Part shown: positions 34,113-44,000 of the stretch, piece after piece | Layout of the letters: every line of letters begins with the position of its first letter | Numbering within the stretch: the first letter of the stretch is position 1 | DNA from: Chloroflexota bacterium | Lineage (GTDB): Bacteria > Chloroflexota > Chloroflexia > Chloroheliales > Chloroheliaceae | Length of the DNA: 64,000 bases | Direction: 5' to 3' | Assembly: GCA_028287745.1 (NCBI GenBank) | Contig: JAQBPB010000066.1 | Span: 62,001 to 126,000 of the forward strand | Translations under genes and position numbers: made by a program | Notes under the pieces: generated by a model | The model's input: the letters and a program-made list of their open reading frames with translations, nothing else | Database searches by the model: none | Told to the model about the DNA's origin: nothing

Positions 34113-37100
34113 TTGTCTAAAGATGGTTCCACCGCCGGGCTCGTCCGGCGGTTGTCGCGTAACCTGTTTGTAACCATTAGTCTGTTATTATTTGCGTTAA
34201 CCCTCAGCCTGGTAATGGGGTTCCTTATTATAAACAACCAGCGCACCAGGGACGATCAAAAGGCGATGGCTACCCACAATGTGGATGCTATTCTCCGCTC
34301 AATGTTGGACCAGGAAACCGGGGTTCGGGCCTATGTATCCACTACCGACCGCGTTTTCATGGAACCCTATAACCAGGGGCGCATCGATTATCAAAATGCC
34401 GTGACAGCCCTTCAAAACTTCGTTAAAGACCCAAACTATAAAAACTCCAGTGACGCCTTACCCCTGGTCATTGTCCGGGCCGAAGCCTGGTATAAAAATT
34501 TTGCCGAGGCTCAGGTGATAAGGGCCCAACGAGGTGGCGCCGATCTGGTCGAAGCCCGGCAGCCTACCCGCGCCCTGGAAGGCAAAGCCCTTTTTGATAG
34601 CTTCCGGACTTCCGTTGATAGTCTCAGTCAGGCCGTAAAACTTGATTTTAATGTGCGCCAGGACCGCGTTAATATTTTCAACCTGGTTTTGTTGGGTATC
34701 ACTCTGGTAGTAGCTTTAGGCGCCGTCCTGATTATCTGGCGCTCCTTCTCGCTTTTCATTACCCGCCTCCGCTCCCAGCTAAATCAGTTAATGACCGCTA
34801 CCGACCGGTTGGAAGCAGGCGACCTTTCGGCCAGGGTAGAAAACCCGGCCGATGACGAACTGGGCCGGTTAGGCGTAAATTTCAATAATATGGCGATTTC
34901 ACTGGAGTCTCAGCAAAATGCGCTCAAGCAGCAGGATATTCAAGAAAGCCTGCTGGTGTTGAATAATTCCCTGACTGCCAGCCTGGACCTTGAGTCGCTG
35001 CTGGATGAGTTTTTACTGAAATTGATCGGGGAACTCCAGCTACAGGTCGGTGCAATTTATCTCTACAACCCGGATTCTAACTTGCTAACTCTGACAGCCG
35101 CCCAGGGAATAGACCGCCGCAAGCTTCAGCCTTACTTTAGCATTGGCGAAGGTTTCCCCGGCCGGGTGGCCCAGACACTTCAACCACTCTCTTTGACCCG
35201 GCCTGATATAGCCGAAGCTAAAGATTTTGTGATTAAAACTTTGCTGGGCGAAGTCGTGCCTGCCTCTCTCTACCACCTGCCGCTGCTGCGAGGTGACGAA
35301 CTGATTGGCGTTTTGAGTTCCGGCACCCTCTATCCCATGAGCGATAAGTCACGCAATGTGATGGACGTAATATCCGGCAACCTGGCCGTGGCTATAAGCA
35401 ACGGCCTGGCTTACCGCCATATTCAAATCCAGGCCGATGAGCTGGAGCGCCGCCAGCGCGAGCTACAACGCAATAATGCCGAATTAAGCCGCCAGCGTGA
35501 CGAATTATCAATTCTTAATTCAGCGCTGGAACAGGCCAATCGCACCCGCAGCCAGTTCCTATCCACTATGTCGCACGAATTAAGGACGCCCCTGACCGCG
35601 ATTATCGGTTTCAGCCAGCTTACTTTACGGAGTCAGGAAGTTAAAAACCTTTCCCCACGGCAGAAAACTAACCTTGAGCGGGTCTTGAAAAACGGCCAGC
35701 ACTTGCTCTCACTGGTCAATGATGTGCTGGATATTGCCAAGATCGAAGCCGGGCGAATGGACATTTCACATTCGCAACTGGACCTTGACCCATTTCTCCA
35801 CTCGATTATTGAACAGACCCAGTCTTTAGCTACTGAGAAAAATCTTAAATTTACGGCGCAAGTAGACCCGGCTATCGGTATGGTGGAAACCGACTCTGAT
35901 AAATTGCGCCAGATTTTGATTAACCTGATTTCTAACGCTATCAAATTCACTGCGAACGGTGAAGTTGCCGTTACGGCCCAACTTGCGGCGGCTGAGCCGG
36001 TCGGGTTCAAGACCGGCCAGGAATGGATCGCTATTTCCGTCAGGGATACCGGTATCGGAATTGCCCAGGAGAAACAAAACCAGATATTTGAGGAATTTTA
36101 CCAGGTGGATAATTCCAGCACCCGCATGTACGGCGGCACCGGGCTGGGGCTTTCCATCGTGCGCAAGTTAACCGAGTTGTTGGAAGGCAAATTGTCGCTT
36201 GAAAGCGAACCTGGCACCGGCAGTACCTTTACAATCCTTTTGCCCCGCCAGCCTGTTAAGGCCGGTCTGGAACCAATCGCCCAGCGGCCGACTCTCTTAA
36301 GTGCGCAAACTGAACCGGCCGTAGCAGAAGCCCAGGCAGTTATTACTTTGCCGGTTGCCAGTGACATTGAGGCCGACCTGGAAAGGGCGGTCCAGCTTAG
36401 CCGGGAGGCAGGCAAGAAGCTGATTATTTCAATCGATGACGACCAGGACGTGGTGGACCTTATCCAACATGCCCTGGAAGGCACCGGGTATTACGTGGTA
36501 GGTCTATCCGAGCCAACCCGCGCCCTTTCAATTATCACCCGCCTGAAGCCTTTCGCGGTCACCCTGGATGTGATGATGCCGCAGTCGAACGGCTGGCAAG
36601 TTTTGCAGCAATTGAAGTCCGAACCGGCCACCGTCGCCATTCCGGTTATCATGCTTTCAGTGGTGGCTGACCGGTCGGCCGGATTTGTGCTGGGAGCCAA
36701 CGAGTACCTGGTAAAACCGATAGACCGGGAAATTTTGCTGCAAACCCTTGACCGCCTTACTCGCCAGGAGGCTGCGACCCTGGCCGGGCTTGCACCGGGT
36801 GTTGCCGGGAATCCGGGGAAAAGTGCCGATAAAGCGGCCGGGAATGGCACTTTAAACCATGCGCCGGATGTGCTGGTAGTGGATGACGAAGCCGATATTC
36901 GAGATGTACTGGAACAGACCATTAGCGAGGCCGGTTATACCGTCCGGACTGCCGCCGGTGGGCAGGAAGCGCTGCGCTTAATCGAACAGCATCAGCCCGG
37001 GGTAATACTGTTAGACTTGATGATGCCCGGTATGGATGGTTTCGAGGTCTTGCAGCGAATCAGGGCCAACCCGCTGACTAATAACATTCCGGTGGTTGTT

Positions 37101-37232
37101 TTGACCGCCAAAATGTTGACTAGCCAGGATTATGACCGCTTGCAAAGGGACGCCAACCAGGTAATTCAGAAGGGCAAGCGCCCGCTGCAAGAACTCTTGA
37201 ACGAATTGGGCAATCTACTGGAAAAAGCTTAG
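34113..37232 (+). CDS. CHASE3-HAMP-GAF hybrid histidine kinase with two receiver domains
   Basis: A 1039-residue membrane sensor. TM1 is ~17-41, a CHASE3 sensor ~45-185 (contains MLDQETGVRAYVSTTDRVF), TM2 ~188-210, HAMP ~212-265, GAF ~285-440, coiled coil ~445-480, HisKA with His488 (MSHELRTPLTA), HATPase_c to ~705 (NLISNAIKFT, DTGIGIAQE, GTGLGLSIV). Receiver 1 follows (~775-885; SIDDDQDV, LDVMMPQSNG, KP) and receiver 2 (~920-1035; VVDDEADI, LDLMMPGMDG). The start is a TTG. The last receiver ends IQKGKRPLQELL instead of the usual K-P-F. A single-domain receiver gene follows 192 bases later and is a probable partner. Confidence 0.92.
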   Translation: MSKDGSTAGLVRRLSRNLFVTISLLLFALTLSLVMGFLIINNQRTRDDQKAMATHNVDAILRSMLDQETGVRAYVSTTDRVFMEPYNQGRIDYQNAVTALQNFVKDPNYKNSSDALPLVIVRAEAWYKNFAEAQVIRAQRGGADLVEARQPTRALEGKALFDSFRTSVDSLSQAVKLDFNVRQDRVNIFNLVLLGITLVVALGAVLIIWRSFSLFITRLRSQLNQLMTATDRLEAGDLSARVENPADDELGRLGVNFNNMAISLESQQNALKQQDIQESLLVLNNSLTASLDLESLLDEFLLKLIGELQLQVGAIYLYNPDSNLLTLTAAQGIDRRKLQPYFSIGEGFPGRVAQTLQPLSLTRPDIAEAKDFVIKTLLGEVVPASLYHLPLLRGDELIGVLSSGTLYPMSDKSRNVMDVISGNLAVAISNGLAYRHIQIQADELERRQRELQRNNAELSRQRDELSILNSALEQANRTRSQFLSTMSHELRTPLTAIIGFSQLTLRSQEVKNLSPRQKTNLERVLKNGQHLLSLVNDVLDIAKIEAGRMDISHSQLDLDPFLHSIIEQTQSLATEKNLKFTAQVDPAIGMVETDSDKLRQILINLISNAIKFTANGEVAVTAQLAAAEPVGFKTGQEWIAISVRDTGIGIAQEKQNQIFEEFYQVDNSSTRMYGGTGLGLSIVRKLTELLEGKLSLESEPGTGSTFTILLPRQPVKAGLEPIAQRPTLLSAQTEPAVAEAQAVITLPVASDIEADLERAVQLSREAGKKLIISIDDDQDVVDLIQHALEGTGYYVVGLSEPTRALSIITRLKPFAVTLDVMMPQSNGWQVLQQLKSEPATVAIPVIMLSVVADRSAGFVLGANEYLVKPIDREILLQTLDRLTRQEAATLAGLAPGVAGNPGKSADKAAGNGTLNHAPDVLVVDDEADIRDVLEQTISEAGYTVRTAAGGQEALRLIEQHQPGVILLDLMMPGMDGFEVLQRIRANPLTNNIPVVVLTAKMLTSQDYDRLQRDANQVIQKGKRPLQELLNELGNLLEKA

Positions 37233-37424
37233 CTTTTAAGTTAAAATATCTTAACTGGCTGTCAAATCTTTTGATGTAGTTTTCAGTGGATTACCGGTAA
37301 TTTAATATTGTATTTTATTTACATGTATTTTTAAAAGGCGCAGCTGCTCTATATTAATAATACTTATTTTAAATAAGTGTCTATTCATGTTTTCAGCGCC
37401 AATACATGCAGAAAGAGAAGTCCT

Positions 37425-37901
37425 ATGAGGCTTAGTATAGTTCCCGAATATGCGTCAGCCACACTTCAACCCGGTTTCCTTTCACAACCGGCCTCTGTTG
37501 CCGGTGACGGTATAACAATCCTGGTTGTAGAAGATAGCGAAGATATTCGCGCCTTGCTTGAGGAATTACTCGAAGCTGAAGGTTATAATTTGATCTTTGC
37601 CACTAACGGTGAAGAAGGGCTGACGCTTGCCCAACAGGAAAACCCCACAATTATTTTGATGGATCTTTCTCTGCCGGGAATGGACGGTTGGGAAGCGGTT
37701 TACCGCCTGCGCCAACTTCCCGAATTTGCGACAACCCCCATAATAGCCCTGACCGCTCATGCCACCCGCAAAGATGAAGAACGGGCCCTGGCGGTAGGCT
37801 GTACCGGGTACATCAGCAAACCCTTTGATATGGAGAAATTACTCGATTATATCGCTTCCTTTACCACTACCACTCCCGCTAATGCTGTTCCTTCAAATTA
37901 A
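37425..37901 (+). CDS. Single-domain response regulator (CheY-like)
   Basis: A ~158-residue protein made of one receiver domain after a ~30-residue N-terminal tail. Acidic pair EDSED, phosphoacceptor Asp in ILMDLSLPGMDG, Thr in LTAHATR and Lys in SKPFD are all present. It has no output domain, so it acts through protein contacts in a phosphorelay. The frame is open from 37377, but ATG 37425 follows GAGAAG and is preferred. It lies directly after the hybrid kinase gene. Confidence 0.87.
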   Translation: MRLSIVPEYASATLQPGFLSQPASVAGDGITILVVEDSEDIRALLEELLEAEGYNLIFATNGEEGLTLAQQENPTIILMDLSLPGMDGWEAVYRLRQLPEFATTPIIALTAHATRKDEERALAVGCTGYISKPFDMEKLLDYIASFTTTTPANAVPSN

Positions 37902-38234
37902 TTAAACCTGCCAACCTCGTGTGCGCAAACTCTGGGTACCCAGCAACCCCATCAGCACCTCATACCGGGCGCCTGCAAATTCAGGGTGCAGCTCTAATCG
38001 GCTGCACTCGAAATACTGGACAGTCCTGACCTTTTCACTTTATTAAATCCCTATCAAGTATGACAGCCCGGCCGCCCAACAATTTGCATCTTTAATATTA
38101 AACGCACACATTTTGAATTGGTTTTCTACTAAGCTAAGACTAATCGACATTCCAGCCAGAAACCATGTTTATACAGATAATATAGATAGAGCTAAATTCT
38201 GTTCACTGTAAGAAAGAAATGATATAATTCTAGT
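37902..38234. other. Intergenic region with palindrome, small hairpin and the recO promoter
   Basis: 333 bases. CTGGGTACCCAG (37932-37943) is a 12-bp perfect palindrome; GTGCAGC (37986-37992) and GCTGCAC (38001-38007) form a hairpin without T-run. The last bases carry the recO promoter. No gene is seen. Confidence 0.45.
38220..38228 (+). promoter_or_regulatory. Extended -10 promoter abutting the recO start (leaderless transcript)
   Basis: TGATATAAT is a TGn-extended perfect -10. Its last base is six bases before the A of the recO ATG, so the expected transcription start is on or next to the start codon. There is no ribosome-binding site between them. Confidence 0.55.
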
Positions 38235-39002
38235 ATGGCAAATGAGATAAAAGAAAACGAAAGATTATACCGTACCGAGGCGGTGGTTATCCGGCGGATG
38301 AATGTCGGGGAGGCCGACAAAATCCTGACCATTTATACACCCGAACACGGGAAATTGCGGGTAGTCGCCAAGGGAGTGCGCCGCACTACCAGCCGCCTGG
38401 GTGGCTATGTAGAACTTTTTACCAAAAGCCGCCTTTTAATTGCCAAGGGCCGCAACCTGGATATTGTTACCCAGAGCGAACCGATCAATATATACCGCAA
38501 GCTTCGCGAAGATTTAAACCTGGTAGCCCACGCCTCTTATGTGGCTGAATTGTTGGACCGCCTGGCCGAAGAAAATATTCAAAACTATCCGGCCTACGAA
38601 TTGTTGGTCAATACTTTTACCGGCCTCAATTCCGGCGACGACCCCAATATCACTATCCGCGCCTACGAGTTGCACCTGCTTTCATATATGGGCTACCGCC
38701 CTCAATTGCAACAGTGCGTGCGCTGCCAGGCCGAACTCCGGCCGGTCGTGAATTTCTTCAGCCCGGAACTGGGTGGGGTACTTTGTAACGATTGTGGGAA
38801 CATTGAACGGCGCAGCGCCGAGTTAAGCGTGGACGCGCTTAAAGTTATGCGCCATTTGCAGCGAACGGCTTTTACCGACATTCCCAAGCTGCGCCTTACC
38901 GATAACCTGCGGCGGGAACTGGAACAGGCAATGCGCAGCTATACCCGCTATCTGTTGGAGCGAGATTTAAAGTCGGCCGAGTTTATTCACACAATTTCTT
39001 AA
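38235..39002 (+). CDS. recO: DNA repair protein RecO
   Basis: A 255-residue mediator of RecA loading in the RecFOR pathway. The N-terminal OB fold shows RTEAVVIRRMNVGEADKILTIYTPEHGKLRV, the middle helical region LLDRLAEEN, and the zinc site CVRCQAEL plus CNDCGN. The protein ends with the usual helical R-Y-L-L-E segment (YTRYLLERDLKSAEFI). Length is normal. The gene has no ribosome-binding site and a -10 box directly before the ATG. Confidence 0.94.
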   Translation: MANEIKENERLYRTEAVVIRRMNVGEADKILTIYTPEHGKLRVVAKGVRRTTSRLGGYVELFTKSRLLIAKGRNLDIVTQSEPINIYRKLREDLNLVAHASYVAELLDRLAEENIQNYPAYELLVNTFTGLNSGDDPNITIRAYELHLLSYMGYRPQLQQCVRCQAELRPVVNFFSPELGGVLCNDCGNIERRSAELSVDALKVMRHLQRTAFTDIPKLRLTDNLRRELEQAMRSYTRYLLERDLKSAEFIHTIS

Positions 39003-39061
39003 GCCGCCTGTCGTAAATCACAGCGCCGCTAAATTAAATGGGTAATACAGCTTAAAGCAGG

Positions 39062-39088
39062 CTATCCGCTAATTTTGTTAACGGATAG
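39062..39088 (+). repeat. Hairpin upstream of the PH-domain gene
   Basis: CTATCCGCTAA (39062-39072) and TTAACGGATAG (39078-39088) pair with one C-A mismatch around a five-base loop. A second small hairpin (TTGCCT ... AGGCAA, near 39136-39157) follows. No T-run; role unknown, perhaps the recO 3' end. Confidence 0.35.
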
Positions 39089-39257
39089 GCCCTTGAGTCT
39101 TCGCCATTATTGGCTGCCGGTGCAGAAACGCAAAATTGCCTGTTAAAAAAGGCAAACTTGCTCCGGTGGTTTACGTATTAAATTCCAGGTACTAACTGTG
39201 CGCAGGCGGCTAGTTTTGAATGTTTTCAGACCAACGGGCTGAGAAAGAAGGTATGGC

Positions 39258-40133
39258 ATGGCCTACAAAAAGGCAAATCTGAGCAGTGGTGAGCAAGTCG
39301 TCCATGTTGCCCATAAGCACATTATTGTGCTTTTACGGTCGGCGTTGCAGTGGATTTTACTTTTTATCTTTTCGTTAGTCGTGGCAATTTTTATCAGCAC
39401 TTATAATCCACCACCGGGACAGGCTTCGAACTTCGTAACGACTGCCCGGCCCTTTGTGCAGATTATAACCCTGGTTGCCATGTTTATCTCATTCATCGCC
39501 TTTGGGATTTCTTACCTGGTCTGGCAGGCTGAGCAGTATATCATTACCAATGAGCGGGTAATCCAGGTCGAAGGTATTATCAACAAAAAAGAATTTACAA
39601 CCGCCCTGGAAAAGATCAATGATATTCAGACCAACCAGAGTTTGTTTGGCCGCATGCTGGGTTATGGTACGGTTGAGCTTTTGACCGGCAGCGATAGCGG
39701 CATCAACCGGCTGGAATTTCTGGATAAGCCGTTTGAATTTAAGAAAATCATGCTCAATGCCAAGAACCGCTACTACGGGGATGCCAGCGATTATGCGCCG
39801 GGCGGCGGGCGCCGTTATATGAACGATGAGGATAAAGCGCCTCTTCCGGTGCAGCGCAAAGGCGTCCAGGCTTATGCCGCGCCGCCCCCGGTTATTCCAC
39901 CTTATCAGAATGACCCGCGAGGCTACGCCCCGGCTGTACCGGCGCAGGGCCAGCAACCGCCTTACCAGCAGCAATTCCCCCAGGCCACCAGCGCTTACCA
40001 GAAACAGGCGCAACCGGCCACTCCGCAGCAAATCGCTGATAGCATCGCGCAACTGGCCCGCTTGCGGGATAATGGTATCATAAGCGAAGCTGAGTTCCAG
40101 AATAAGAAAAACGAGTTAATGAACCGTCTTTAA
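39258..40133 (+). CDS. Membrane protein with bacterial PH domain and C-terminal SHOCT domain
   Basis: A 291-residue protein. Two hydrophobic helices (~30-50 and ~66-90) are followed by a bacterial PH (bPH2, YdbS-like) domain (VIQVEGIINKKEFTTALEKI, LLTGSDSG). A Pro/Gln/Tyr-rich linker (~195-255) leads to a ~30-residue SHOCT domain (IAQLARLRDNGIISEAEF and KKNELMNRL). SHOCT domains are short oligomerisation or localisation modules at protein ends. Function is unknown. The punA-type gene follows 28 bases later and is probably co-transcribed. Confidence 0.82.
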   Translation: MAYKKANLSSGEQVVHVAHKHIIVLLRSALQWILLFIFSLVVAIFISTYNPPPGQASNFVTTARPFVQIITLVAMFISFIAFGISYLVWQAEQYIITNERVIQVEGIINKKEFTTALEKINDIQTNQSLFGRMLGYGTVELLTGSDSGINRLEFLDKPFEFKKIMLNAKNRYYGDASDYAPGGGRRYMNDEDKAPLPVQRKGVQAYAAPPPVIPPYQNDPRGYAPAVPAQGQQPPYQQQFPQATSAYQKQAQPATPQQIADSIAQLARLRDNGIISEAEFQNKKNELMNRL

Positions 40134-40160
40134 TTAATATAAGGGGAAGAATAGCCAACC

Positions 40161-40994
40161 GTGGACACACAAACTCAATTGATCCGTCATGCTCAGGAGT
40201 TTATCCAACCGCTACTGGGTCATCGCCAACCGACTACCGGCATTATCCTGGGCAGCGGCCTGGGCCAACTGGCTGACGAGCTGGAAGATGCCGTAGCCAT
40301 TCCTTACAATGTTATACCCGGTTTTGTCGGCTCAACCGCACCCGGCCACGCCGGTAGGCTGGTCATCGGCCAGTTGGGCGGCAAGACGGTGCTGGCGATG
40401 CAGGGCCGGTTCCATTTCTACGAAGGCCACGACATGGCCCAGGTAACTTTCCCGGTTCGCGTAATGCGCGCGTTAGGAATTGATACCTTGCTCGTTACCA
40501 ACGCCGCCGGGGGTCTCAACCCGGCTTTCAAGACCGGCGACCTGATGGCCTTAAACGACCATATCTTTTTACCCGGCATGACCGGTCAGAACCCTTTGCG
40601 CGGCCCTAATGATAACGCTACCGGCCCGCGCTTTTTGCCGGTAGTAAATTCTTACACGCAAAGCCTGCGCGATATTGCCCAGGAGGAAGCCGCTAAGCTG
40701 GGTATCCGCTTCCACCAGGGGGTTTATGTGATGTTGACCGGGCCGAACTTCGAAACCCGGGCGGAAATGCGGCTGCTGCGCGCCTGGGGTGCGGACGCGG
40801 TGGGCATGTCAACCATCCCGGAAGTTATTGTGGCCGTTCACGGCGGCATGCGCGTCCTGGGTATCAGCACCATCACCAATACTCTCGACCCCGATACTAC
40901 TGTGGAGGCTAACGGCGAAGAAGTAATCGAGGTTGGTAAGGCCGTCGGGCCGCGCCTGATTTCGCTGGTTAAAGCGATTTTGCCCCGCATCTAA
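40161..40994 (+). CDS. Purine-nucleoside phosphorylase (trimeric, inosine/guanosine type)
   Basis: A 277-residue enzyme that splits purine (deoxy)nucleosides with phosphate to free base and ribose-1-phosphate. Family hallmarks: GIILGSGLG near the N-terminus, QGRFHFYEGH, LLVTNAAGGLN, GVYVMLTGPNFETRAEMR, and GMSTIPEVIVAVHGGMRVLGIS with the following ITN. These match class II PNP (PunA/DeoD2), not MtaP. The GTG start has AAGGGGAAG upstream. It ends just before a strong terminator. It complements the hpt salvage gene at 8.3 kb. Confidence 0.92.
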   Translation: MDTQTQLIRHAQEFIQPLLGHRQPTTGIILGSGLGQLADELEDAVAIPYNVIPGFVGSTAPGHAGRLVIGQLGGKTVLAMQGRFHFYEGHDMAQVTFPVRVMRALGIDTLLVTNAAGGLNPAFKTGDLMALNDHIFLPGMTGQNPLRGPNDNATGPRFLPVVNSYTQSLRDIAQEEAAKLGIRFHQGVYVMLTGPNFETRAEMRLLRAWGADAVGMSTIPEVIVAVHGGMRVLGISTITNTLDPDTTVEANGEEVIEVGKAVGPRLISLVKAILPRI

Positions 40995-41009
40995 GTTCGA
41001 AATTTAAAA

Positions 41010-41042
41010 AACCGGCGAGAGTGCATCTTTCGCCGGTTTTTG
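41010..41042 (+). terminator. Terminator of the purine-nucleoside phosphorylase gene
   Basis: AACCGGCGA (41010-41018) and TCGCCGGTT (41030-41038) form a nine-base-pair stem followed by a T-run. It also has an A-run upstream, so it may work for the convergent WD40 gene. Confidence 0.85.
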
Positions 41043-41097
41043 ATTCACAAAAGTCTGAAAATAACTTTGCCATTTGCCATTCCAGGGCAGGTTTCCC

Positions 41098-44000
41098 CTA
41101 ACTCACCCGCCACATAACCATAGAGGTGCCATTCGCAGTATTGCCCGCCAGCAGGGTTTTGCCGTCAGGCAACCACTGGAGAAAGTTTACGGGTTGGCTC
41201 TGGCCGCGCAACAGCGAAACCGCCTTCCAGTTAGCCGTATTCCAGACTTTTACCGTCCGGTCGCTCGAAGCGCTGGCCAGGCTTTTGCCGTCCGGCGCGA
41301 AACCAAGCTGGTTTACAGCGGCCTGGTGCGCGCTGAAAGCCTGGAAAAGTTTTCCATTGGCCGCGTCGTAGAGATGGATAAGGCCATTACTGAGCCCGAG
41401 GGCGACCATCCGGCTGTCCGGCGAGATAGCGGTGGCCTTTACGCTAACGGTTTCCGCTTTTTCGCCGGTGCGCGGCTCCAGGTGAATTACCTCCCCGGCC
41501 TGGCTGCCAGCCAGGTTTGTACCGGGCGGCTGCAGCTTTCTGATGCCATAATCCAGTGTGGTATCCAGCGGTCCTACCCAGGCCGACCAGTCCGGAAACC
41601 AGGCTTTGGGAGCGGTCCAGAAGCCGGGCGGAATCGACCGGCCGGGCAATTGTCCGGCTGCCTGGGTTTCCAGGGGGTTTTGCTTGTCCGGCGGCGGGCC
41701 GGTTTGTTTCCAGGCGCTTACCCTGTCCTGGTCTTTTTCAAACCATAGTTCTGGCTCGCTGCTTTTTAAATTCCAACCGGTGGCCGGGATAAATGCAGTT
41801 TCGCTGGCAATCGAAACATCGCCGTAAAGGTCGGGCTGGTCTTTGTCTTTATTAAATTTCCACAGGCGCGCCACGGTCCGGTAGCCCGTATTATAGCTGG
41901 CGCTTACCAACCGGCTGTAAACTACGGCCAGGTACCGGCTATCCGGCGACCACTGCATCGGCAGGCCGGTTAGACCATAATCAAACGGGCCCGGTAAAGC
42001 TTTCTTTAGCTGGCCGGTGGTTAAGTCCCTTAGCTGTGGGCCGGTATTTATGCTAAATGTTGCCAGCCAGCGCCCATCCGGCGAAGGCGCGGCAGTTTCG
42101 GTGGTGGCTTCTAGGTTTTTCGATAGCCCCTGGATTTTTAGCGCCTGGGCCGGGGCCGGTTCCCCTGGCGGCGGGATCTGGTAGATTGCCAGGTAATTCA
42201 GGCCGGTACCGGCCAGGACTCGCCGCCCGTCCGGCGACCACCAGCCGTTGGCCTGTTCCGGCTGGCCCGGCAGGTCAATGGTGTAGGTGTTGGTCCAGTT
42301 GAAAGCCCGTTCATTATCCTCATCAAAGACCAGTAATTGGTTTTGTTTAACCACCGCAGAATTATTGACCGGCCTGGTCTGGCGGCTGTTCAGCAGCAGG
42401 CGGCCGTCACGGGACCATTCTACCAGCCCGGCGGCACCGGCATTATCCAGCTTAATAGCCTGATAACGGCGCGGTATTAAAGGGTTGGAATTGGACCTGG
42501 TCAAAAGGTTGGCCGGCACTTCCCAGATGGTCAGGATGCGCTGGGACTGAGGAATAGACGAAAATACATTGCTGCTCCAGCGTTGGAGGGCCATATATTG
42601 CCCGTCCGGCGACCAGGCAAAGTTTCCCTGGCTGGCATAATTGTCACCAAAATACTGGTCCGCGAAAATGTCACCGGCCGGGAGTTGAGATTGCCATTCC
42701 AGGCTGAGTGTCGCTACTTTTGCCAGGGTCCGGTTTTCGAAAATAATTACCGTGTTGGCCGTACTGCCCATGAAAAAGGCAATGTAGCGGCTGTCGCCGG
42801 ACCAGCTCCAACTTCCCTGGAAACCCTGCTCAGTATCTTCGCTGTTCAGATCCAGAAAGGGCTGGTCCGGTCCGGGCATAATGGCCTGGGGATTGCCCTG
42901 GAAGTTCCAGAACTGGTATTTCCCTTCACCCTGGCGCACCAGCAGGTAGTTGCTATTGGGCGACCAGCTAAGCGGGAACCCGATATCGCCGGGGTAATAG
43001 CCGGTGGTATAAGCAAAGGTCCGCAGCACCTTACCCGCGCTGCCCAGCCGCATTTTTCCGTCAAAACCCTGCGCGGCAAAATTCTCGCCGTCCGGTGACC
43101 ACCAGACCCAGGCGTATTGCCCGGCATCCGGCAGTTCCCGGCGGCTAATCCGGCTGCCGCTGGTGGTATCCCAGACTTCCCAGCCGCCATCTTGCAAGGT
43201 CAGGTAGACGTTTTGGCCGAGCGACCACTGGGCATTTAACACTCGTAGGGGCCGCTGGCCGCTCAGCAGGGCGGCCTGGCCGGGGGCCAGGGTCTCCGGG
43301 TTGGTATATTTCGACTCGTTACCGGGCAGGTAGGCCGGGTTAAACAGCGTCAGGCGGGAACCGTCCGCCTGGCGAGTATTGACCAGGCCAGGCCGCACAT
43401 TAGGCGCAGGGGTCGGGCTGGGTGCCGCTGTCGGCGGGTTGGTCTGGGCGGTTACGGGCGGGTTGGCCGCCGAAACGACCAGGAAAGCCACAATCAGGGC
43501 CAGCCCCAGGCTCAGGCTGGCCCAGGTCAGCAAGCCGGGTAACCCGCCTTTAGCCGGTTGCCCGTTTTCGGACGGTTGCGGTAGTTCTAACTGGCGGGCG
43601 GGCGTGACTTTTCCCGGCCTGCTGGCGGCTGTGACCGCCTCGATTTGAGCATCGGTCAGGGGCAGGTGTTCCCAGCGAAAGAGGCTCCACCCAAAAGCAC
43701 CGCTTAACTGCCGGGTAGAGTTATAGCCCGACTGCCAGCCCTGCCGCAGCACTTTAGCTGTATGCGGGTACGCCTGGGCGAGTTGTTTGAACTGCATTTC
43801 GGGGTTCTGCGGGTCCAACTCCTGGCCAATGGTCAGCCGGTAAAAGAGCCGGGTTATAGCTTGTTGGAGGTTGTTTTCCTGGCCGGGCGCGCCTTCTACC
43901 AGGTTTACTTGCAGGCCTGTAGCCGCTGCCCGGATTAGAATTTTAGCCGGGTCCAGGTCAGGATAAGGCGCTGTTCCGGGTTTGAACAAATTCAGCCCCG

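Noticed and set aside
34113..37901. The hybrid kinase and the single receiver as a novel signalling system
   Set aside because: All domains and their order are standard for multi-sensor phosphorelays; only the input signal is unknown.
41074..41748. A 224-codon plus-strand frame opposite the WD40 C-terminus
   Set aside because: The minus-strand WD40 repeats are convincing and no family matches this frame.
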